A program made the position numbers and the translations under genes. The notes under the pieces were generated by a model. It was not told the origin of the DNA and did not search any database. It saw only the letters and a list, made by a program, of their open reading frames with translations. Positions 9,035-20,135 of a stretch of 64,000 nucleotides of DNA are shown piece by piece; within the stretch, counting starts at the first letter, position 1, and each line of letters starts with the position of its first letter. The stretch is from Staphylococcus edaphicus (GTDB taxonomy: Bacteria > Bacillota > Bacilli > Staphylococcales > Staphylococcaceae). The DNA lies in the NCBI RefSeq assembly GCF_002614725.1, contig NZ_MRZN01000001.1, forward strand, positions 211,846 to 275,845. Direction: 5' to 3'.

Positions 9035-10366
9035 ATGCATTTAATTGCGGTAAGCATTAATCATCGTACTGCAGATGTAGCACTTAGAGAAAAAGTTGCT
9101 TTTAAAGATGATGCCATACGTTCAGCCAATGTTGATTTATATGAAACGAAATCTATTTTAGAAAACGTTATACTTTCAACTTGTAATCGAACAGAAGTAT
9201 ATGCTGTTGCAGATCAAATTCACACTGGTCGCTATTATATACAAAGATTTTTAGCGAGGTCATTTGGATTAGATATTGAAGAAATTAAAGATATGACTGA
9301 AGTTAAGGTGGGGGACGAAGCAGTAAAACATTTATTGCAAGTCACTTCAGGATTAGATTCTGTTGTTCTTGGTGAGACACAAATTTTAGGGCAAATTAGA
9401 AATGCATTCTTTTTAGCTCAAGAAGAAGACACAACAGGCGCTATCTTTAATCATTTATTTAAACAGGCTATTACTTTTGCGAAAAAGGCACATAATGAAA
9501 CGGATATTGCAGATAATGCAGTAAGTGTTTCATATGCGGCTGTTGAACTTAGTAAAAAAGTATTTGGCAAAATTAATAACAAGCAAGCTTTAATCATAGG
9601 TGCGGGGGATATGAGTGAATTGTCACTCTTGAATTTAATTGGTTCAGGTGTAACAGATATCACAATTGTTAATAGAACACTGAGCAAAGCTCAAAATTTA
9701 GCAATGAAACATCAAGTTAAATTTGAATCAATGGAGTCACTACCAAAACTTTTAGCAGACGTAGATATAGTAATTAGTTCAACTAGTTCAGAAGACTATA
9801 TTGTGACAAATGATATGTTACAAGATACAGCTACTGAACGTAAAACAGATTCGTTAGTAATGATTGATATTGCAGTTCCTAGAGATATCGAACCAAACAT
9901 TGATGCAATCCAAGACGTGTTTAATTATGATGTTGATGATTTGAAAGGGCTAGTAGATGCAAACCTTAGAGAACGTCAACTAGCAGCAGAACAAATTTTA
10001 CAAAGTATCCCAAATGAAATAGATGCACATAATGAATGGGTGAATATGTTGGGCGTTGTACCAGTAATTCGTGCACTTAGAGAAAAAGCCATGACAATTC
10101 AAGAGGATACGATGGATAGCATAGATAGAAAACTGCCAGGTTTAACTGAAAGAGAACGCAAGATTATTTCAAAACACACAAAAAGTATTATAAACCAAAT
10201 GTTGAAAGACCCTATAAAACAAGCTAAAGAATTGAGTAGTGATAAAAAAAGTAACGAAAAATTAGAGCTATTTCAAAACATATTTGATATTGAAGCTGAA
10301 CACACGTATGATGCTACTAAGCGAGAGAAAAATATAAAAACAGGTCAGATATTAAGTTTTGAATAA
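9035..10366 (+). CDS. hemA: Glutamyl-tRNA reductase
   Basis: HemA reduces Glu-tRNA-Glu to glutamate-1-semialdehyde, the first committed step of the C5 haem pathway. The catalytic cysteine is C50 in [11 protein letters not shown]. The NADPH-binding domain has [14 protein letters not shown], and the C-terminal dimerisation helix contains the conserved [22 protein letters not shown]. The 443 residues match the family. It opens the hemA-X-C-D-B-L cluster. In related bacteria HemA level is controlled by proteolysis involving HemX, which is the next gene here. Confidence 0.97.
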   Translation: MHLIAVSINHRTADVALREKVAFKDDAIRSANVDLYETKSILENVILSTCNRTEVYAVADQIHTGRYYIQRFLARSFGLDIEEIKDMTEVKVGDEAVKHLLQVTSGLDSVVLGETQILGQIRNAFFLAQEEDTTGAIFNHLFKQAITFAKKAHNETDIADNAVSVSYAAVELSKKVFGKINNKQALIIGAGDMSELSLLNLIGSGVTDITIVNRTLSKAQNLAMKHQVKFESMESLPKLLADVDIVISSTSSEDYIVTNDMLQDTATERKTDSLVMIDIAVPRDIEPNIDAIQDVFNYDVDDLKGLVDANLRERQLAAEQILQSIPNEIDAHNEWVNMLGVVPVIRALREKAMTIQEDTMDSIDRKLPGLTERERKIISKHTKSIINQMLKDPIKQAKELSSDKKSNEKLELFQNIFDIEAEHTYDATKREKNIKTGQILSFE

Positions 10367-10387
10367 GCATTAGCAAATGGTGATGAT

Positions 10388-11224
10388 ATGCAAGAACTTC
10401 TGTTCATAAGGTTAAATGAACTAATATTATTAATTTATTTATTTAGTATTGCTTGTTATTTTTTCGATTTTGTCAAAAAGTTTTATAAGATTAGAAGAAT
10501 TGGTTTTGTTACATTGGGGATTGTTTGGGTGTTACAAACAATCTCCTTATCTTTTTATGTAACTGCCACTAATCAAGTGCCCTTGGGAAATGTTTTTGAT
10601 GTGTTTTTTGCATTATCATGGTTTATTATTTCTATATCTATAGTGATTAATGTCATTAAGCAAGTCAATATATCGATTTTTTTATTTAATTTAATCGGGG
10701 TCGTTTTTATCGCAATTAGTACGTTTCAACCAATGCATTACCAAGGTACAGGTGAGAAGTTAAATGTAATAAATGAATTGCTAATAGTGCATGTAACTTT
10801 TGCCATTATTAGCTATGCTGTTTTTGCGTTTGCATTCGTAAATAGTATTTTATATTTAATTCAATTTAAAAACTTGAAGCAGAAGCGATTTGATCAAAAA
10901 TATTTTAGAATCAGCAGTGTTGCCACACTTGAACAAGTTGTGTTTTATAATAGTTTAGTAGGGTTTATATTTATCATATTAAGCATCATTCTAGGGGCAC
11001 AATGGGGCTTCAACACGATTGGTATGAAGATTATTGTAGATCCAAAAGTAATTATGTCTATAATTATCACCATATTATATGGGGTGTACCTAATGTTAAG
11101 AGTAAGGCACACGATATCAAAACATAAATTGATTTATTTTAATATCATTTTGTTTTGTTTAAGTATGATTAATTTATTATTCGCTTCTCATATATCTGAT
11201 TTCCATCAATGGACAGGGATATAA
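10388..11224 (+). CDS. hemX: HemX-family membrane protein (cytochrome-assembly-like)
   Basis: This 278-residue integral membrane protein has about eight hydrophobic segments and no signal peptide. It matches the HemX/CcsA-like family by position between hemA and hemC and by the cytochrome-assembly-type region around HVTFAIISYAVFAF. In S. aureus and Bacillus HemX lowers the cellular amount of HemA; a similar role here is inferred. The ATG follows the hemA stop by 21 bases with GGTGATG upstream. The sequence is strongly AT-rich, as is usual for membrane proteins. Confidence 0.88.
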   Translation: MQELLFIRLNELILLIYLFSIACYFFDFVKKFYKIRRIGFVTLGIVWVLQTISLSFYVTATNQVPLGNVFDVFFALSWFIISISIVINVIKQVNISIFLFNLIGVVFIAISTFQPMHYQGTGEKLNVINELLIVHVTFAIISYAVFAFAFVNSILYLIQFKNLKQKRFDQKYFRISSVATLEQVVFYNSLVGFIFIILSIILGAQWGFNTIGMKIIVDPKVIMSIIITILYGVYLMLRVRHTISKHKLIYFNIILFCLSMINLLFASHISDFHQWTGI

Positions 11225-11275
11225 TATACTGAACATGAAATCATAAATAGATTTATTGCTAGGAGGTTACGCAAC

Positions 11276-12202
11276 ATGCGTAAGTTAGTCGTTGGTTCAA
11301 GAAGAAGTAAATTGGCGTTAACGCAAAGCCAACAATTTATTGATAAATTAAAAGCCATTGATCCAAGTTTAGATATAGAAATTAAAGAAATTGTTACAAA
11401 AGGTGACCTCATCGTTGATAAGCAATTGTCAAAAGTGGGTGGAAAAGGGCTTTTTGTCAAAGAAATTCAAAACGAATTATTTAATCATGAAATTGATATG
11501 GCTATACATTCTTTGAAAGATGTTCCGAGTGTGATACCAGAAGGGTTAACTTTAGGTTGTATACCTGAACGTGAAAATCCATATGATGCATATATCGCAA
11601 AAAATCATGTACCGTTGAATGAACTTCCAGATCATAGTATCGTTGGAACAAGTTCATTGCGTCGAGGTGCACAAATTCTTGCAAAATATCCTAATTTGCA
11701 GATTAAATGGATACGAGGAAATATCGATACACGCTTAAGTAAACTTGAGACAGAGGACTATGATGCGATTATCTTAGCAGCTGCTGGCTTAAAGCGCATG
11801 GGTTGGTCAGATGATATTGTCACAACCTATTTAGATAAAGAAACACTAATACCAGCGATTGGCCAAGGGGCTTTAGGTATTGAGTGTCGTTCAGATGACG
11901 AAGCATTGTTATCATTACTAAGCAAAGTTCATAATCAGGATGTCGCTGACTGTGTAACTGCTGAACGTACTTTCTTAACACGCATGGATGGAAGTTGCCA
12001 GGTTCCGATAGGTGGTTATGCAACAAAAGAAAGTGATGGGACAATCGAATTTACAGGTTTAATTATGTCACCGGACGGTAAAGAACGCTATGAACATACA
12101 GTACGTGGAAAAGATCCAATTGCATTAGGTGAGGAAGTTACCACAGTATTAAATGAGCAAGGCGCATATGAAATAATTAAAGCACTAAACGAAGAACAAT
12201 AA
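11276..12202 (+). CDS. hemC: Porphobilinogen deaminase (hydroxymethylbilane synthase)
   Basis: HemC joins four porphobilinogens into hydroxymethylbilane. The dipyrromethane cofactor is held by C241 in [13 protein letters not shown]-terminal [15 protein letters not shown] and the central [10 protein letters not shown] and GNIDTRL motifs are all present. The protein has 308 residues, normal for the family, and an AGGAGGT ribosome site. It is co-transcribed with hemD, which starts 20 bases later. Confidence 0.97.
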   Translation: MRKLVVGSRRSKLALTQSQQFIDKLKAIDPSLDIEIKEIVTKGDLIVDKQLSKVGGKGLFVKEIQNELFNHEIDMAIHSLKDVPSVIPEGLTLGCIPERENPYDAYIAKNHVPLNELPDHSIVGTSSLRRGAQILAKYPNLQIKWIRGNIDTRLSKLETEDYDAIILAAAGLKRMGWSDDIVTTYLDKETLIPAIGQGALGIECRSDDEALLSLLSKVHNQDVADCVTAERTFLTRMDGSCQVPIGGYATKESDGTIEFTGLIMSPDGKERYEHTVRGKDPIALGEEVTTVLNEQGAYEIIKALNEEQ

Positions 12203-12221
12203 TACTTCGAGGTGATAAAAA

Positions 12222-12908
12222 ATGAGACCAGTTATAGTAATGACACAGACGAGTGAATTTCTAAAAGAGGATGTATGTATACTACACAAGCCATTTATAA
12301 GTGTAGAACCATTAACCTTTAATTTGAATTTGCTTAATGTTCACTATGATTGGCTTATTTTTTCGTCAAAAAAAGCGGTTGAACTTTTTCAACCGTTCTT
12401 AGCTAAAGTAAACTACAATAAAATTGCTGTTATTGGTGAAAAAACAGCAGCTTATTGCACTTCAATTGGATTGAAAGTATCATTCTGTCCAAATGACTAT
12501 TCTCAAGAAGGGTTTCTTAACACATTTAAAACACAAAAAAACAGCAAAATTTTATTGCCATCTAGCGCAGCTGCTAGACCTATCCTTGAAAACGGATTAA
12601 TTGAACAAAATTATAGCGTTCAAAAGATTAATTTATATAAACCTGTGCCACATACAAAGCATATTAAGCATGTTAAAATGTTAATTGAACAAGGTGAAAT
12701 TGATGCGATTTCATTCGCAAGTTCATCAGCAGTACGTTATTTTTTTGAAGATAACCAAAAAGTATCATTTGATAATTATTTTGTTATTGGACAACAAACA
12801 CTAGATACGTTGAATCATTTTCAAAAAGAGGGTATCGTAGCTGATAAACAAACCTTAGATGCTTTAGTCAATAAAATTTTAGAAAGTTGGGAAGAAAATG
12901 CAATTTGA
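12222..12908 (+). CDS. hemD: Uroporphyrinogen-III synthase
   Basis: HemD cyclises hydroxymethylbilane with inversion of ring D. The 228-residue protein belongs to a poorly conserved family. It is recognised by its two-lobed pattern ([14 protein letters not shown] in lobe one, [15 protein letters not shown] in lobe two) and by lying between hemC and hemB. Its end overlaps the hemB start by 11 bases, so translation of the two is probably coupled. Confidence 0.92.
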   Translation: MRPVIVMTQTSEFLKEDVCILHKPFISVEPLTFNLNLLNVHYDWLIFSSKKAVELFQPFLAKVNYNKIAVIGEKTAAYCTSIGLKVSFCPNDYSQEGFLNTFKTQKNSKILLPSSAAARPILENGLIEQNYSVQKINLYKPVPHTKHIKHVKMLIEQGEIDAISFASSSAVRYFFEDNQKVSFDNYFVIGQQTLDTLNHFQKEGIVADKQTLDALVNKILESWEENAI

Positions 12909-13872
12909 TAGACATAGACGATTACGTTCTAGTAATTCAATGAGAAGTTTAGTTCGAGAAACTCATGTAAATAAAGAAGATTTGATTTATCCGATATTTG
13001 TTGTAGAACGCGATAATGTTAAAGAAGAAATTAAATCTATGCCTGGTGTTTATCAATTAAGTCTGAACTTATTAGATGAGGAAATTAAAGAAGCTTATGA
13101 TTTAGGCATTAGAGGAATTATGTTCTTTGGTGTACCTAACGAAAAAGATGCTATAGGTACAGGTGCTTTTGATCATAACGGCATTGTTCAAGAAGCTACT
13201 AGAAAAGCTAAAGCAATGTATGATGACTTATTAATCGTAGCCGACACATGTTTATGTGAGTACACTGACCATGGCCATTGTGGTGTTATCAACGAACAAA
13301 CCAAAGATGTTGATAATGATAAATCATTGCCATTATTAGTGAAAACAGCGATTTCACAAGTTGAAGCGGGCGCAGATATCATTGCTCCTAGTAATATGAT
13401 GGATGGTTTTGTAGCAAAAATTAGAGCAGGTTTAGATGAAGCAGGTTATTACAATGTACCGATTATGAGCTACGGAATTAAATATGCTTCAAGTTTCTTT
13501 GGACCATTCCGTGATGCTGCAGAATCAACACCACAGTTTGGAGATCGTAAGACTTATCAAATGGATCCGGCGAATCGTAGAGAAGCATTAAGAGAACTAG
13601 ACAGCGATCTTCATGAAGGTGCAGATATGATGATTGTTAAACCAGCCCTTAGTTTCTTAGATATTATTAGAGATGTTAGAAACACAACTAACGTTCCAGT
13701 TGTTGCTTATAATGTAAGCGGTGAATATAGTATGACAAAAGCTGCATCTCTAAATGGTTGGATAGATGAAAAAGCAGTCGTTATGGAACAAATGATTTCC
13801 ATGAAACGTGCTGGTGCGGATATGATTATCACTTATTTTTCAAAAGATATTTGTCGTTATTTAGACGAATAA
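12898..13872 (+). CDS. hemB: Delta-aminolevulinic acid dehydratase (porphobilinogen synthase)
   Basis: HemB condenses two 5-aminolevulinates into porphobilinogen. The catalytic Zn2+ triad is C118, C120 and C128 in [11 protein letters not shown], so this is a zinc-type enzyme. The two Schiff-base lysines are K195 ([10 protein letters not shown]) and K248 (MIVKPAL). The 324 residues are standard. The start overlaps the end of hemD, with GGGAAGA upstream acting as ribosome site. Confidence 0.97.
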   Translation: MQFDRHRRLRSSNSMRSLVRETHVNKEDLIYPIFVVERDNVKEEIKSMPGVYQLSLNLLDEEIKEAYDLGIRGIMFFGVPNEKDAIGTGAFDHNGIVQEATRKAKAMYDDLLIVADTCLCEYTDHGHCGVINEQTKDVDNDKSLPLLVKTAISQVEAGADIIAPSNMMDGFVAKIRAGLDEAGYYNVPIMSYGIKYASSFFGPFRDAAESTPQFGDRKTYQMDPANRREALRELDSDLHEGADMMIVKPALSFLDIIRDVRNTTNVPVVAYNVSGEYSMTKAASLNGWIDEKAVVMEQMISMKRAGADMIITYFSKDICRYLDE

Positions 13873-13888
13873 TAGGAGGTTTTTTATA

Positions 13889-15172
13889 ATGCGATATAGT
13901 AACTCAGAACAAGCAATGGTAAAAGCCGAACAATTAATGCCCGGAGGCGTCAACAGTCCAGTAAGAGCATTTAAATCGGTCGATACACCAGCGATTTTTA
14001 TGGATCATGGTGAAGGTTCAAGAATATATGATATTGATGGTAATGAGTATATAGATTACGTCTTAAGTTGGGGGCCTTTAATTTTAGGTCACAAGAATAA
14101 ACAAGTTATCGACAAGATACACGAGGCAGTCGACAATGGTACAAGTTTCGGAGCTTCTACATTACAGGAAAATAAATTAGCGGAACTTGTTATTGAGCGT
14201 GTGCCTTCTATTGAAAAAGTGCGCATGGTGTCTTCAGGGACAGAGGCAACTTTAGATACTTTGCGTTTGGCTCGAGGATATACAGGTAGAAATAAAATTG
14301 TAAAATTTATTGGTTGCTATCATGGTCATAGCGATTCACTTTTAATTAAAGCAGGTTCTGGTGTGGCAACACTTGGTTTGCCGGATTCACCTGGTGTTCC
14401 AGAAGGTATAGCTAAAAATACGATAACGGTACCTTATAATGATTTAGACGCAATCAAAGTTGCTTTTGAAGAGTTTGGTGATGACATTGCAGGTGTGATT
14501 GTTGAACCAGTAGCAGGTAATATGGGGGTAGTCCCTCCAATCGAAGGATTTTTAGAAGGCCTTAGAGAAATTACAACTGCGTATGGATCGTTACTAATTT
14601 TTGATGAGGTGATGACGGGCTTCCGCGTAGGATATAATTGCGCACAAGGCTACTTTAATGTTACACCGGATTTAACTTGTTTAGGTAAAGTAATTGGTGG
14701 TGGTTTACCAGTTGGTGCATTTGGTGGTAAAAAAGAAATAATGGATCAAATAGCGCCAACAGGTGATATATATCAAGCTGGCACACTATCTGGTAATCCA
14801 TTAGCAATGACAAGTGGTTATGAAACTTTAAGCCAATTAACACCAGAAACTTATGACTACTTCAATAAATTAGGTGACATATTAGAAAAAGGATTAAAAA
14901 AAGTCTTTGCAAAATATAATGTGCCAATCACTGTAAATCGAGCTGGTTCTATGATAGGATATTTCTTAAATGCAGGGCCAGTTACGAATTTTGAACAAGC
15001 TAACAATAGCGATTTAGAAATGTTTAGCCAAATGTATAGAGAAATGGCAAGAGAGGGCGTATTTTTACCACCTTCACAATTTGAGGGTACCTTCCTTTCA
15101 ACTTCACATACTGAAGAAGATATTCATAAAACCATAGAAGCATTTGATACAGCATTAAGTCGAATTGTATAA
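13889..15172 (+). CDS. hemL: Glutamate-1-semialdehyde 2,1-aminomutase
   Basis: HemL is a PLP enzyme converting glutamate-1-semialdehyde into 5-aminolevulinate. The PLP lysine is K267 in [16 protein letters not shown], and the aspartate that contacts the pyridine nitrogen is in [10 protein letters not shown]. The 427 residues match the family. A strong AGGAGGT site lies upstream. It is the last gene of the hem cluster and is followed by a good terminator. Staphylococci often carry a second HemL elsewhere; this is the copy in the hem operon. Confidence 0.96.
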   Translation: MRYSNSEQAMVKAEQLMPGGVNSPVRAFKSVDTPAIFMDHGEGSRIYDIDGNEYIDYVLSWGPLILGHKNKQVIDKIHEAVDNGTSFGASTLQENKLAELVIERVPSIEKVRMVSSGTEATLDTLRLARGYTGRNKIVKFIGCYHGHSDSLLIKAGSGVATLGLPDSPGVPEGIAKNTITVPYNDLDAIKVAFEEFGDDIAGVIVEPVAGNMGVVPPIEGFLEGLREITTAYGSLLIFDEVMTGFRVGYNCAQGYFNVTPDLTCLGKVIGGGLPVGAFGGKKEIMDQIAPTGDIYQAGTLSGNPLAMTSGYETLSQLTPETYDYFNKLGDILEKGLKKVFAKYNVPITVNRAGSMIGYFLNAGPVTNFEQANNSDLEMFSQMYREMAREGVFLPPSQFEGTFLSTSHTEEDIHKTIEAFDTALSRIV

Positions 15173-15182
15173 AGTTTGAAAG

Positions 15183-15224
15183 ACGCCCGAACAACCAGAG
15201 AGTTGATCGGGCGTTTATTGTTTA
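15183..15224 (+). terminator. Terminator of the hem operon
   Basis: ACGCCCGA and TCGGGCGT close a GC-rich hairpin with an inner CAAC/GTTG pair, followed by TTATTGTTTAT. Confidence 0.88.
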
Positions 15225-15269
15225 TATAGCTATGCTGAGATTAACGATAACGATGAAAGTTGTGAGAAC

Positions 15270-16346
15270 ATGAATAAGCAATTGAGAAATAATATAATTG
15301 TATTACTGTTTGCTATAATTTTAAGTTTAATCTTAAGCGCAGCTCATGTACTATTGCCGTTCATGTTTGGACCAATTATTGCAAGTGTGATTTGCGTGAG
15401 GGTCTTCCGTCTTGAAATTGAATGGCCATTTTGGCTTAGCCAAGTGGGCTTAGTACTGTTAGGTGTTCAAATTGGATCAACTTTTACGAAAGACGTACTA
15501 TTTGATATTAAAGATGATTGGTTAACGATTATCTTGATTACTGTAATGTTATTGGTGCTTGCGTTAGTGATAGCTTTCTTTTTCAAAAAGATTGCCAATG
15601 TAAATACTGAAACTGCTATTCTCAGTGTCATCCCAGGCGCCTTAAGTCAAATGTTAATCATGGCAGAAGAAAATAAAAAAGCGAATATCATGGTAGTAAG
15701 TTTGACTCAAACCTCAAGAATTATATTTGTTGTTATTCTAGTTCCATTTATTTCATATTTTTTCAGAGATAATAGCGGGAATGGTGTAGCTGAAAAATCA
15801 GCAACAAAAGCGTTGACTGATGTAGTGTCCATACCACAAATATGCATCTTAGCCTTAGCGATCTTTATTATCTATATGATTATGAGCAAGATTAACTTTC
15901 CAACGAAACAGTTACTAGCACCGATCATTGTACTTATTGCTTGGAATTTATTTACTGGTGTAACGTTTACGTTAGATAATTATATCGTTGCTGCAGCACA
16001 AGTCATCTATATGATTCGTATCGGTATACAAATAGCTAAATTGTTAGACCAAATGAAAGGAAGAATTGCTGTTGCTATAGTTTTTCAAAATGTATTTTTG
16101 ATATTATTAGCTTTCATTATGGTGTTATTAATTTCAATGGTATCAAACCATTCAGTAAATGAATTATTCCTAGGTGCTGCTCCTGGTGGGATGAGTCAAA
16201 TTGTATTAGTAGCGATTGAAACAGGCGCAGATGTAGCATTGATATCAAGCTATCATATTTTCAGAATATTTTTCATCTTATTTGTAATTGCTCCTTTATT
16301 AGGACAATTACTTAAATATGTTGAGTCATCAAATGAAAAACGATAA
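15270..16346 (+). CDS. AbrB-family (ammonia-monooxygenase-type) membrane protein
   Basis: The 358-residue protein has about ten hydrophobic segments arranged as two similar halves. Each half contains a GAxPGxxSQ-type motif: VIPGALSQMLIMAEE in the first and LGAAPGGMSQIVLVAIETGAD in the second. This is the hallmark of the duplicated 'AbrB/AmoA-like' membrane family, which despite its name is unrelated to the AbrB DNA-binding regulator. The function is not established; transport is plausible. It follows hemL after a terminator and converges on tag. Confidence 0.8.
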   Translation: MNKQLRNNIIVLLFAIILSLILSAAHVLLPFMFGPIIASVICVRVFRLEIEWPFWLSQVGLVLLGVQIGSTFTKDVLFDIKDDWLTIILITVMLLVLALVIAFFFKKIANVNTETAILSVIPGALSQMLIMAEENKKANIMVVSLTQTSRIIFVVILVPFISYFFRDNSGNGVAEKSATKALTDVVSIPQICILALAIFIIYMIMSKINFPTKQLLAPIIVLIAWNLFTGVTFTLDNYIVAAAQVIYMIRIGIQIAKLLDQMKGRIAVAIVFQNVFLILLAFIMVLLISMVSNHSVNELFLGAAPGGMSQIVLVAIETGADVALISSYHIFRIFFILFVIAPLLGQLLKYVESSNEKR

Positions 16347-16464
16347 AAAATAACTAGGTTGATAGAGTTAAACATCGTTCATCGCTAACATTATGTTGGT
16401 CTATATTTAAAGCAGTAAACGTCATGTATACTGCTATTAACTAATCACGTATTTTTGTAAGCCT

Positions 16465-16520
16465 CAAGACTGGTATCGTCATTTTAAAATGTGACGATAC
16501 CAGTCTTGAACTGTTTTTGT
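16465..16520. terminator. Bidirectional terminator between the AbrB-like gene and tag
   Basis: CAAGACTGGTATCGTCA and TGACGATACCAGTCTTG form a perfect hairpin of about 18 base pairs at 16465-16508, with CTGTTTTTG downstream on the + strand. The flanking genes converge on it. Confidence 0.85.
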
Positions 16521-16585
16521 ATATATTTCGTTAATAGATATTTTAGTTCATGTCTGATATCTTCTTGTCGCTACGCATAATTACT

Positions 16586-17161
16586 TCAAAATGTTAGGTG
16601 TTTAGGATTATTTGGACAAGATTCTAAATGAGCATTATACAGTCCGGCAGCTTCTAAAAATGAAAAAACAGTCACAGGACCTAGAAATTTAAAGCCATAA
16701 TTTTTTAATGACTTTGAAAGTTCTGTAGCTCGTTTATCCACAGTAATTCGATCACTAGGGCGTTTGTATCCACAATCAATGGGTTCATAATCGACGGTTG
16801 ACCATAAAAAATCACTGAAACTACCAAAGTCTTTTTCAATTTTAAAATATCCCTTCGCTTGACTTACAATTGCTTCTAATTTTTTTCGATTATGCACTAT
16901 GTTAGGGAAGGTCATTAACTGATTAATATCTTCATCATTCATATTAGCAATTTTGTGTGGATCAAAATCATAAAATGCTTGTTCGTAAGCTTCTTTTTTC
17001 TTTAATATAGTTAACCATGAAAGACCGGCATGTTGCGATTCTAATGCCATAAGTTTAAATAGTTTTAGACTATCATATAGTGGTTGACCCCACACCTCAT
17101 CATGATATTTTAAATAAACAGGGTCTTTCGTACCAAATGCGCATTCGTTCATAAATTTCAC
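16586..17161 (-). CDS. tag: DNA-3-methyladenine glycosylase I
   Basis: Tag removes 3-methyladenine from alkylated DNA at the start of base-excision repair. The 191-residue protein has the Tag zinc-snap residues C7 and H20 near the N-terminus and H178 and C182 in AHLESCPNN near the C-terminus. The central helix-hairpin-helix region and the conserved HAGLSWLTILKKKEAYEQAF segment are present. It reads opposite to its neighbours; a GGAGTG ribosome site is visible on the reverse strand just upstream of the ATG. Confidence 0.95.
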   Translation of the reverse strand: MKFMNECAFGTKDPVYLKYHDEVWGQPLYDSLKLFKLMALESQHAGLSWLTILKKKEAYEQAFYDFDPHKIANMNDEDINQLMTFPNIVHNRKKLEAIVSQAKGYFKIEKDFGSFSDFLWSTVDYEPIDCGYKRPSDRITVDKRATELSKSLKNYGFKFLGPVTVFSFLEAAGLYNAHLESCPNNPKHLTF

Positions 17162-17209
17162 TCCATTTTATTGACTTATTTTCACATCCATTATACTATA
17201 ATTAAGTAA

Positions 17210-17480
17210 ATAAATATTGTCTACTGGGAAGAGTAAATAGGCTTAAATTAAACAGAGAGTACATAAATGCTGAAAATGTACAATTTATCTTATTGAAGGT
17301 AGCCCACAATGAACTTTAGCTGAACACGGATTTTTAAAGATATCTGTTTATTAAGTTGAAGCGTGCTTGAGCGTTAATCATGTAATTAAGTGCTTGAAAT
17401 TAGTTTGTAATTTCTTGAATTTAGGTGGTACCACGGAATATCCGTCCTATATTGATAGGACGGATATTTTTATTTTTTTA
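17210..17480 (+). promoter_or_regulatory. T-box leader of valS (Val specifier GUA)
   Basis: The leader has the loop-E side AGAGTA at 17231-17236, the AGAGAGTACAT...ATGTAC stem-I distal helix, and TTGAAGGTAG, in which GAA-G is followed by GTA (Val) at 17299-17301. The T-box core GGTGGTACCACGG is at about 17423-17435. The terminator AATATCCGTCCTAT/ATAGGACGGATATT with a T run spans 17437-17479. UGGU in the bulge predicts a tRNA with discriminator A, as in tRNA-Val. Uncharged tRNA-Val should allow readthrough into valS. Promoter elements (TTGACT 17171, TATACT 17192) are less certain. Confidence 0.9.
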
Positions 17481-17496
17481 AGGAGGATTTTAATGT

Positions 17497-20127
17497 ATGG
17501 AAATGAAACCAAAATATAATCCGAGTGAAGTTGAGTCTGGTCGTTACGAACAATGGGTGAATAGTGGATATTTTAAAGCAAAAGAGGATAATTCAAAAGA
17601 AACATATACAATCGTAATACCGCCACCAAACGTGACTGGTAAATTACACCTAGGACACGCTTGGGATACAACATTACAAGATATATTAACACGTATGAAA
17701 CGAATGCAAGGCTATGATACTTTATATTTACCAGGAATGGATCATGCCGGCATTGCGACTCAAGCTAAAGTTGAAGCAAAATTAAATGAACAAGGATTAT
17801 CTAGACATGATCTAGGACGAGAAAAATTCCTTGAACAAGCATGGGATTGGAAAGAAGAATATGCAAACTTTATCAGACAACAGTGGGCAAAACTGGGTCT
17901 TGGCCTTGATTATAGTAGAGAGAGATTTACATTAGATGAAGGCTTAAGTAAAGCTGTTAAAAAAGTATTCGTCGATATGTACAATAAAGGATTAATATAT
18001 CGAGGCGAATATATAATCAATTGGGATCCAATTGCGCGTACGGCTTTATCTGATATTGAAGTTATTCATGAAGATGTTCAAGGCAAGTTTTACCATTTTA
18101 AATATCCATTTGCTGATGGTAATGGTTATATAGAAATTGCGACAACGCGACCTGAAACAATGTTAGGTGATACAGCGATTGTAGTTAATCCCCATGATGA
18201 ACGCTATAAAGATGTAATTGGTAAATCAGTTGTTTTACCAATTGTTGGTAGAGAATTGCCAATATTAGCAGATGAATATGTAGATATTGAATTTGGTAGT
18301 GGTGCAATGAAAGTGACACCAGCACATGATCCAAATGACTTTGAAATAGGTAATCGTCATGACTTAGAACGAATTATAGTGATGGATGAATCTGGAAAAA
18401 TGAATGACAAAGCTGACAAATATCAAGGTATGGATCGTTTTGATTGTCGTGAACAGTTAGTAAAAGATTTAGAAGCTGAAAATTTAGTGATTAAAATTGA
18501 AGAACATGAACACTCAGTGGGTCATTCTGAACGCTCTGGTGCAGTGGTAGAACCTTACTTATCAACGCAATGGTTTGTTAAGATGAAACCATTAGCTGAG
18601 CAAGCTTTAAATAATCAAAAAACTGACGATAGAATTGATTTTGTTCCTGCACGTTTCGAAAAAACGTTCAATCGTTGGATGGAAGAAATTAGAGATTGGA
18701 CTATTTCAAGACAATTGTGGTGGGGACATCAAATTCCTGCTTGGTACCACAAAGAAACAGGCGAATTATTCGTGGGAGAACACGCACCAGAAGATATAGA
18801 AAATTGGGTACAAGATGATGATGTCTTAGATACTTGGTTCTCAAGTGCATTATGGCCTTTTTCTACACTAGGATGGCCAGATGTTGAGGCTGTAGACTTT
18901 CAACGTTATTTTCCGACGAATGCATTAGTTACCGGTTATGATATTATCTTTTTCTGGGTAGCAAGAATGATCTTCCAAGGACTAGAATTTACTGGAAAAC
19001 GTCCGTTCAATGATGTATTATTACATGGATTGGTACGTGCAGAAGATGGACGTAAGATGAGTAAATCACTCGGCAATGGTGTAGACCCAATGGACGTTAT
19101 TGATGAATATGGTGCTGACAGTTTACGTTATTTTTTAGCAACTGGTTCTTCACCAGGTCATGATTTGCGTTATTCAACTGAAAAGGTAGAATCTGTGTGG
19201 AATTTCATCAATAAAATTTGGAATGCAGCTAGATTTAGTATGATGAATATTGGTGAAGACTTCACAGTAGAGCAAGTTGATTTATCTAAAGATTTATCAC
19301 TGGCTGATAAATGGATTCTTACACGCTTAAATGAAACAATTGCAAATGTGACGGATTTAAGTGACAAATATGAATTTGGAGAAGTTGGAAGAACATTATA
19401 CAATTTCATTTGGGATGAATTCTGTGACTGGTACATTGAAATGAGTAAGATTCCAATGAACGGTGAAGATGAAGCACAGAAACAAGTGACACGTTCTGTA
19501 CTTACTTATGTACTTGATAATACAATGAGAATGTTGCATCCATTTATGCCATTTGTTACAGAGCAAATATGGCAAAATTTACCGCATGAGGGCGAAACAA
19601 TTGTTAATGCTGCTTGGCCAACTGTAAATGATGCGCTTGTTTTTGATGAAAGTAAAGAAACGATGCAACAACTCGTAGAAATCATTAAATCTGTGAGACA
19701 ATCAAGATTAGAAGTTGATACGCCATTATCTAAAGCAATTCCTATTTTCATTCAAGCGAAAGATGAAAATATTAAAGATACTTTATTAAATAATTCTAAT
19801 TATATTGATAGATTTTGTCATCCAAGTAAATTAACGATTGATACTGCTATTGAAATTCCTGAAAAAGCCATGACTTCTGTAACAACAGCCGGTGAAGTAG
19901 TGCTTCCGCTTGAAGGCTTGATTGATATGGAAAAAGAAATTGAACGATTAGAAAAAGAACTCTTAAAATGGGAAAAAGAGTTAGATCGTGTGAATAAAAA
20001 ATTAGCAAATGATAACTTCGTCAATAAAGCACCTGAAAAAGTGATTAATGAAGAACGTGAGAAAAAACAAACGTATCAAGAGAAATATGACGGTGTTAAA
20101 TTACGAATTAATCAATTAAAAGCATAG
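17497..20127 (+). CDS. valS: Valyl-tRNA synthetase
   Basis: ValRS is a class I synthetase of 876 residues. The HIGH signature is HLGH at 51-54 in [15 protein letters not shown], and KMSKS is intact in [15 protein letters not shown]. The C-terminal 60-70 residues form the expected coiled coil ([18 protein letters not shown]) that contacts tRNA. AAGGAGG at 17480-17486 precedes the ATG chosen. Expression is governed by the Val T-box. folC starts 8 bases after the stop, so the two are probably one transcript. Confidence 0.98.
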   Translation: MEMKPKYNPSEVESGRYEQWVNSGYFKAKEDNSKETYTIVIPPPNVTGKLHLGHAWDTTLQDILTRMKRMQGYDTLYLPGMDHAGIATQAKVEAKLNEQGLSRHDLGREKFLEQAWDWKEEYANFIRQQWAKLGLGLDYSRERFTLDEGLSKAVKKVFVDMYNKGLIYRGEYIINWDPIARTALSDIEVIHEDVQGKFYHFKYPFADGNGYIEIATTRPETMLGDTAIVVNPHDERYKDVIGKSVVLPIVGRELPILADEYVDIEFGSGAMKVTPAHDPNDFEIGNRHDLERIIVMDESGKMNDKADKYQGMDRFDCREQLVKDLEAENLVIKIEEHEHSVGHSERSGAVVEPYLSTQWFVKMKPLAEQALNNQKTDDRIDFVPARFEKTFNRWMEEIRDWTISRQLWWGHQIPAWYHKETGELFVGEHAPEDIENWVQDDDVLDTWFSSALWPFSTLGWPDVEAVDFQRYFPTNALVTGYDIIFFWVARMIFQGLEFTGKRPFNDVLLHGLVRAEDGRKMSKSLGNGVDPMDVIDEYGADSLRYFLATGSSPGHDLRYSTEKVESVWNFINKIWNAARFSMMNIGEDFTVEQVDLSKDLSLADKWILTRLNETIANVTDLSDKYEFGEVGRTLYNFIWDEFCDWYIEMSKIPMNGEDEAQKQVTRSVLTYVLDNTMRMLHPFMPFVTEQIWQNLPHEGETIVNAAWPTVNDALVFDESKETMQQLVEIIKSVRQSRLEVDTPLSKAIPIFIQAKDENIKDTLLNNSNYIDRFCHPSKLTIDTAIEIPEKAMTSVTTAGEVVLPLEGLIDMEKEIERLEKELLKWEKELDRVNKKLANDNFVNKAPEKVINEEREKKQTYQEKYDGVKLRINQLKA

Positions 20128-20135
20128 GAGTCCTT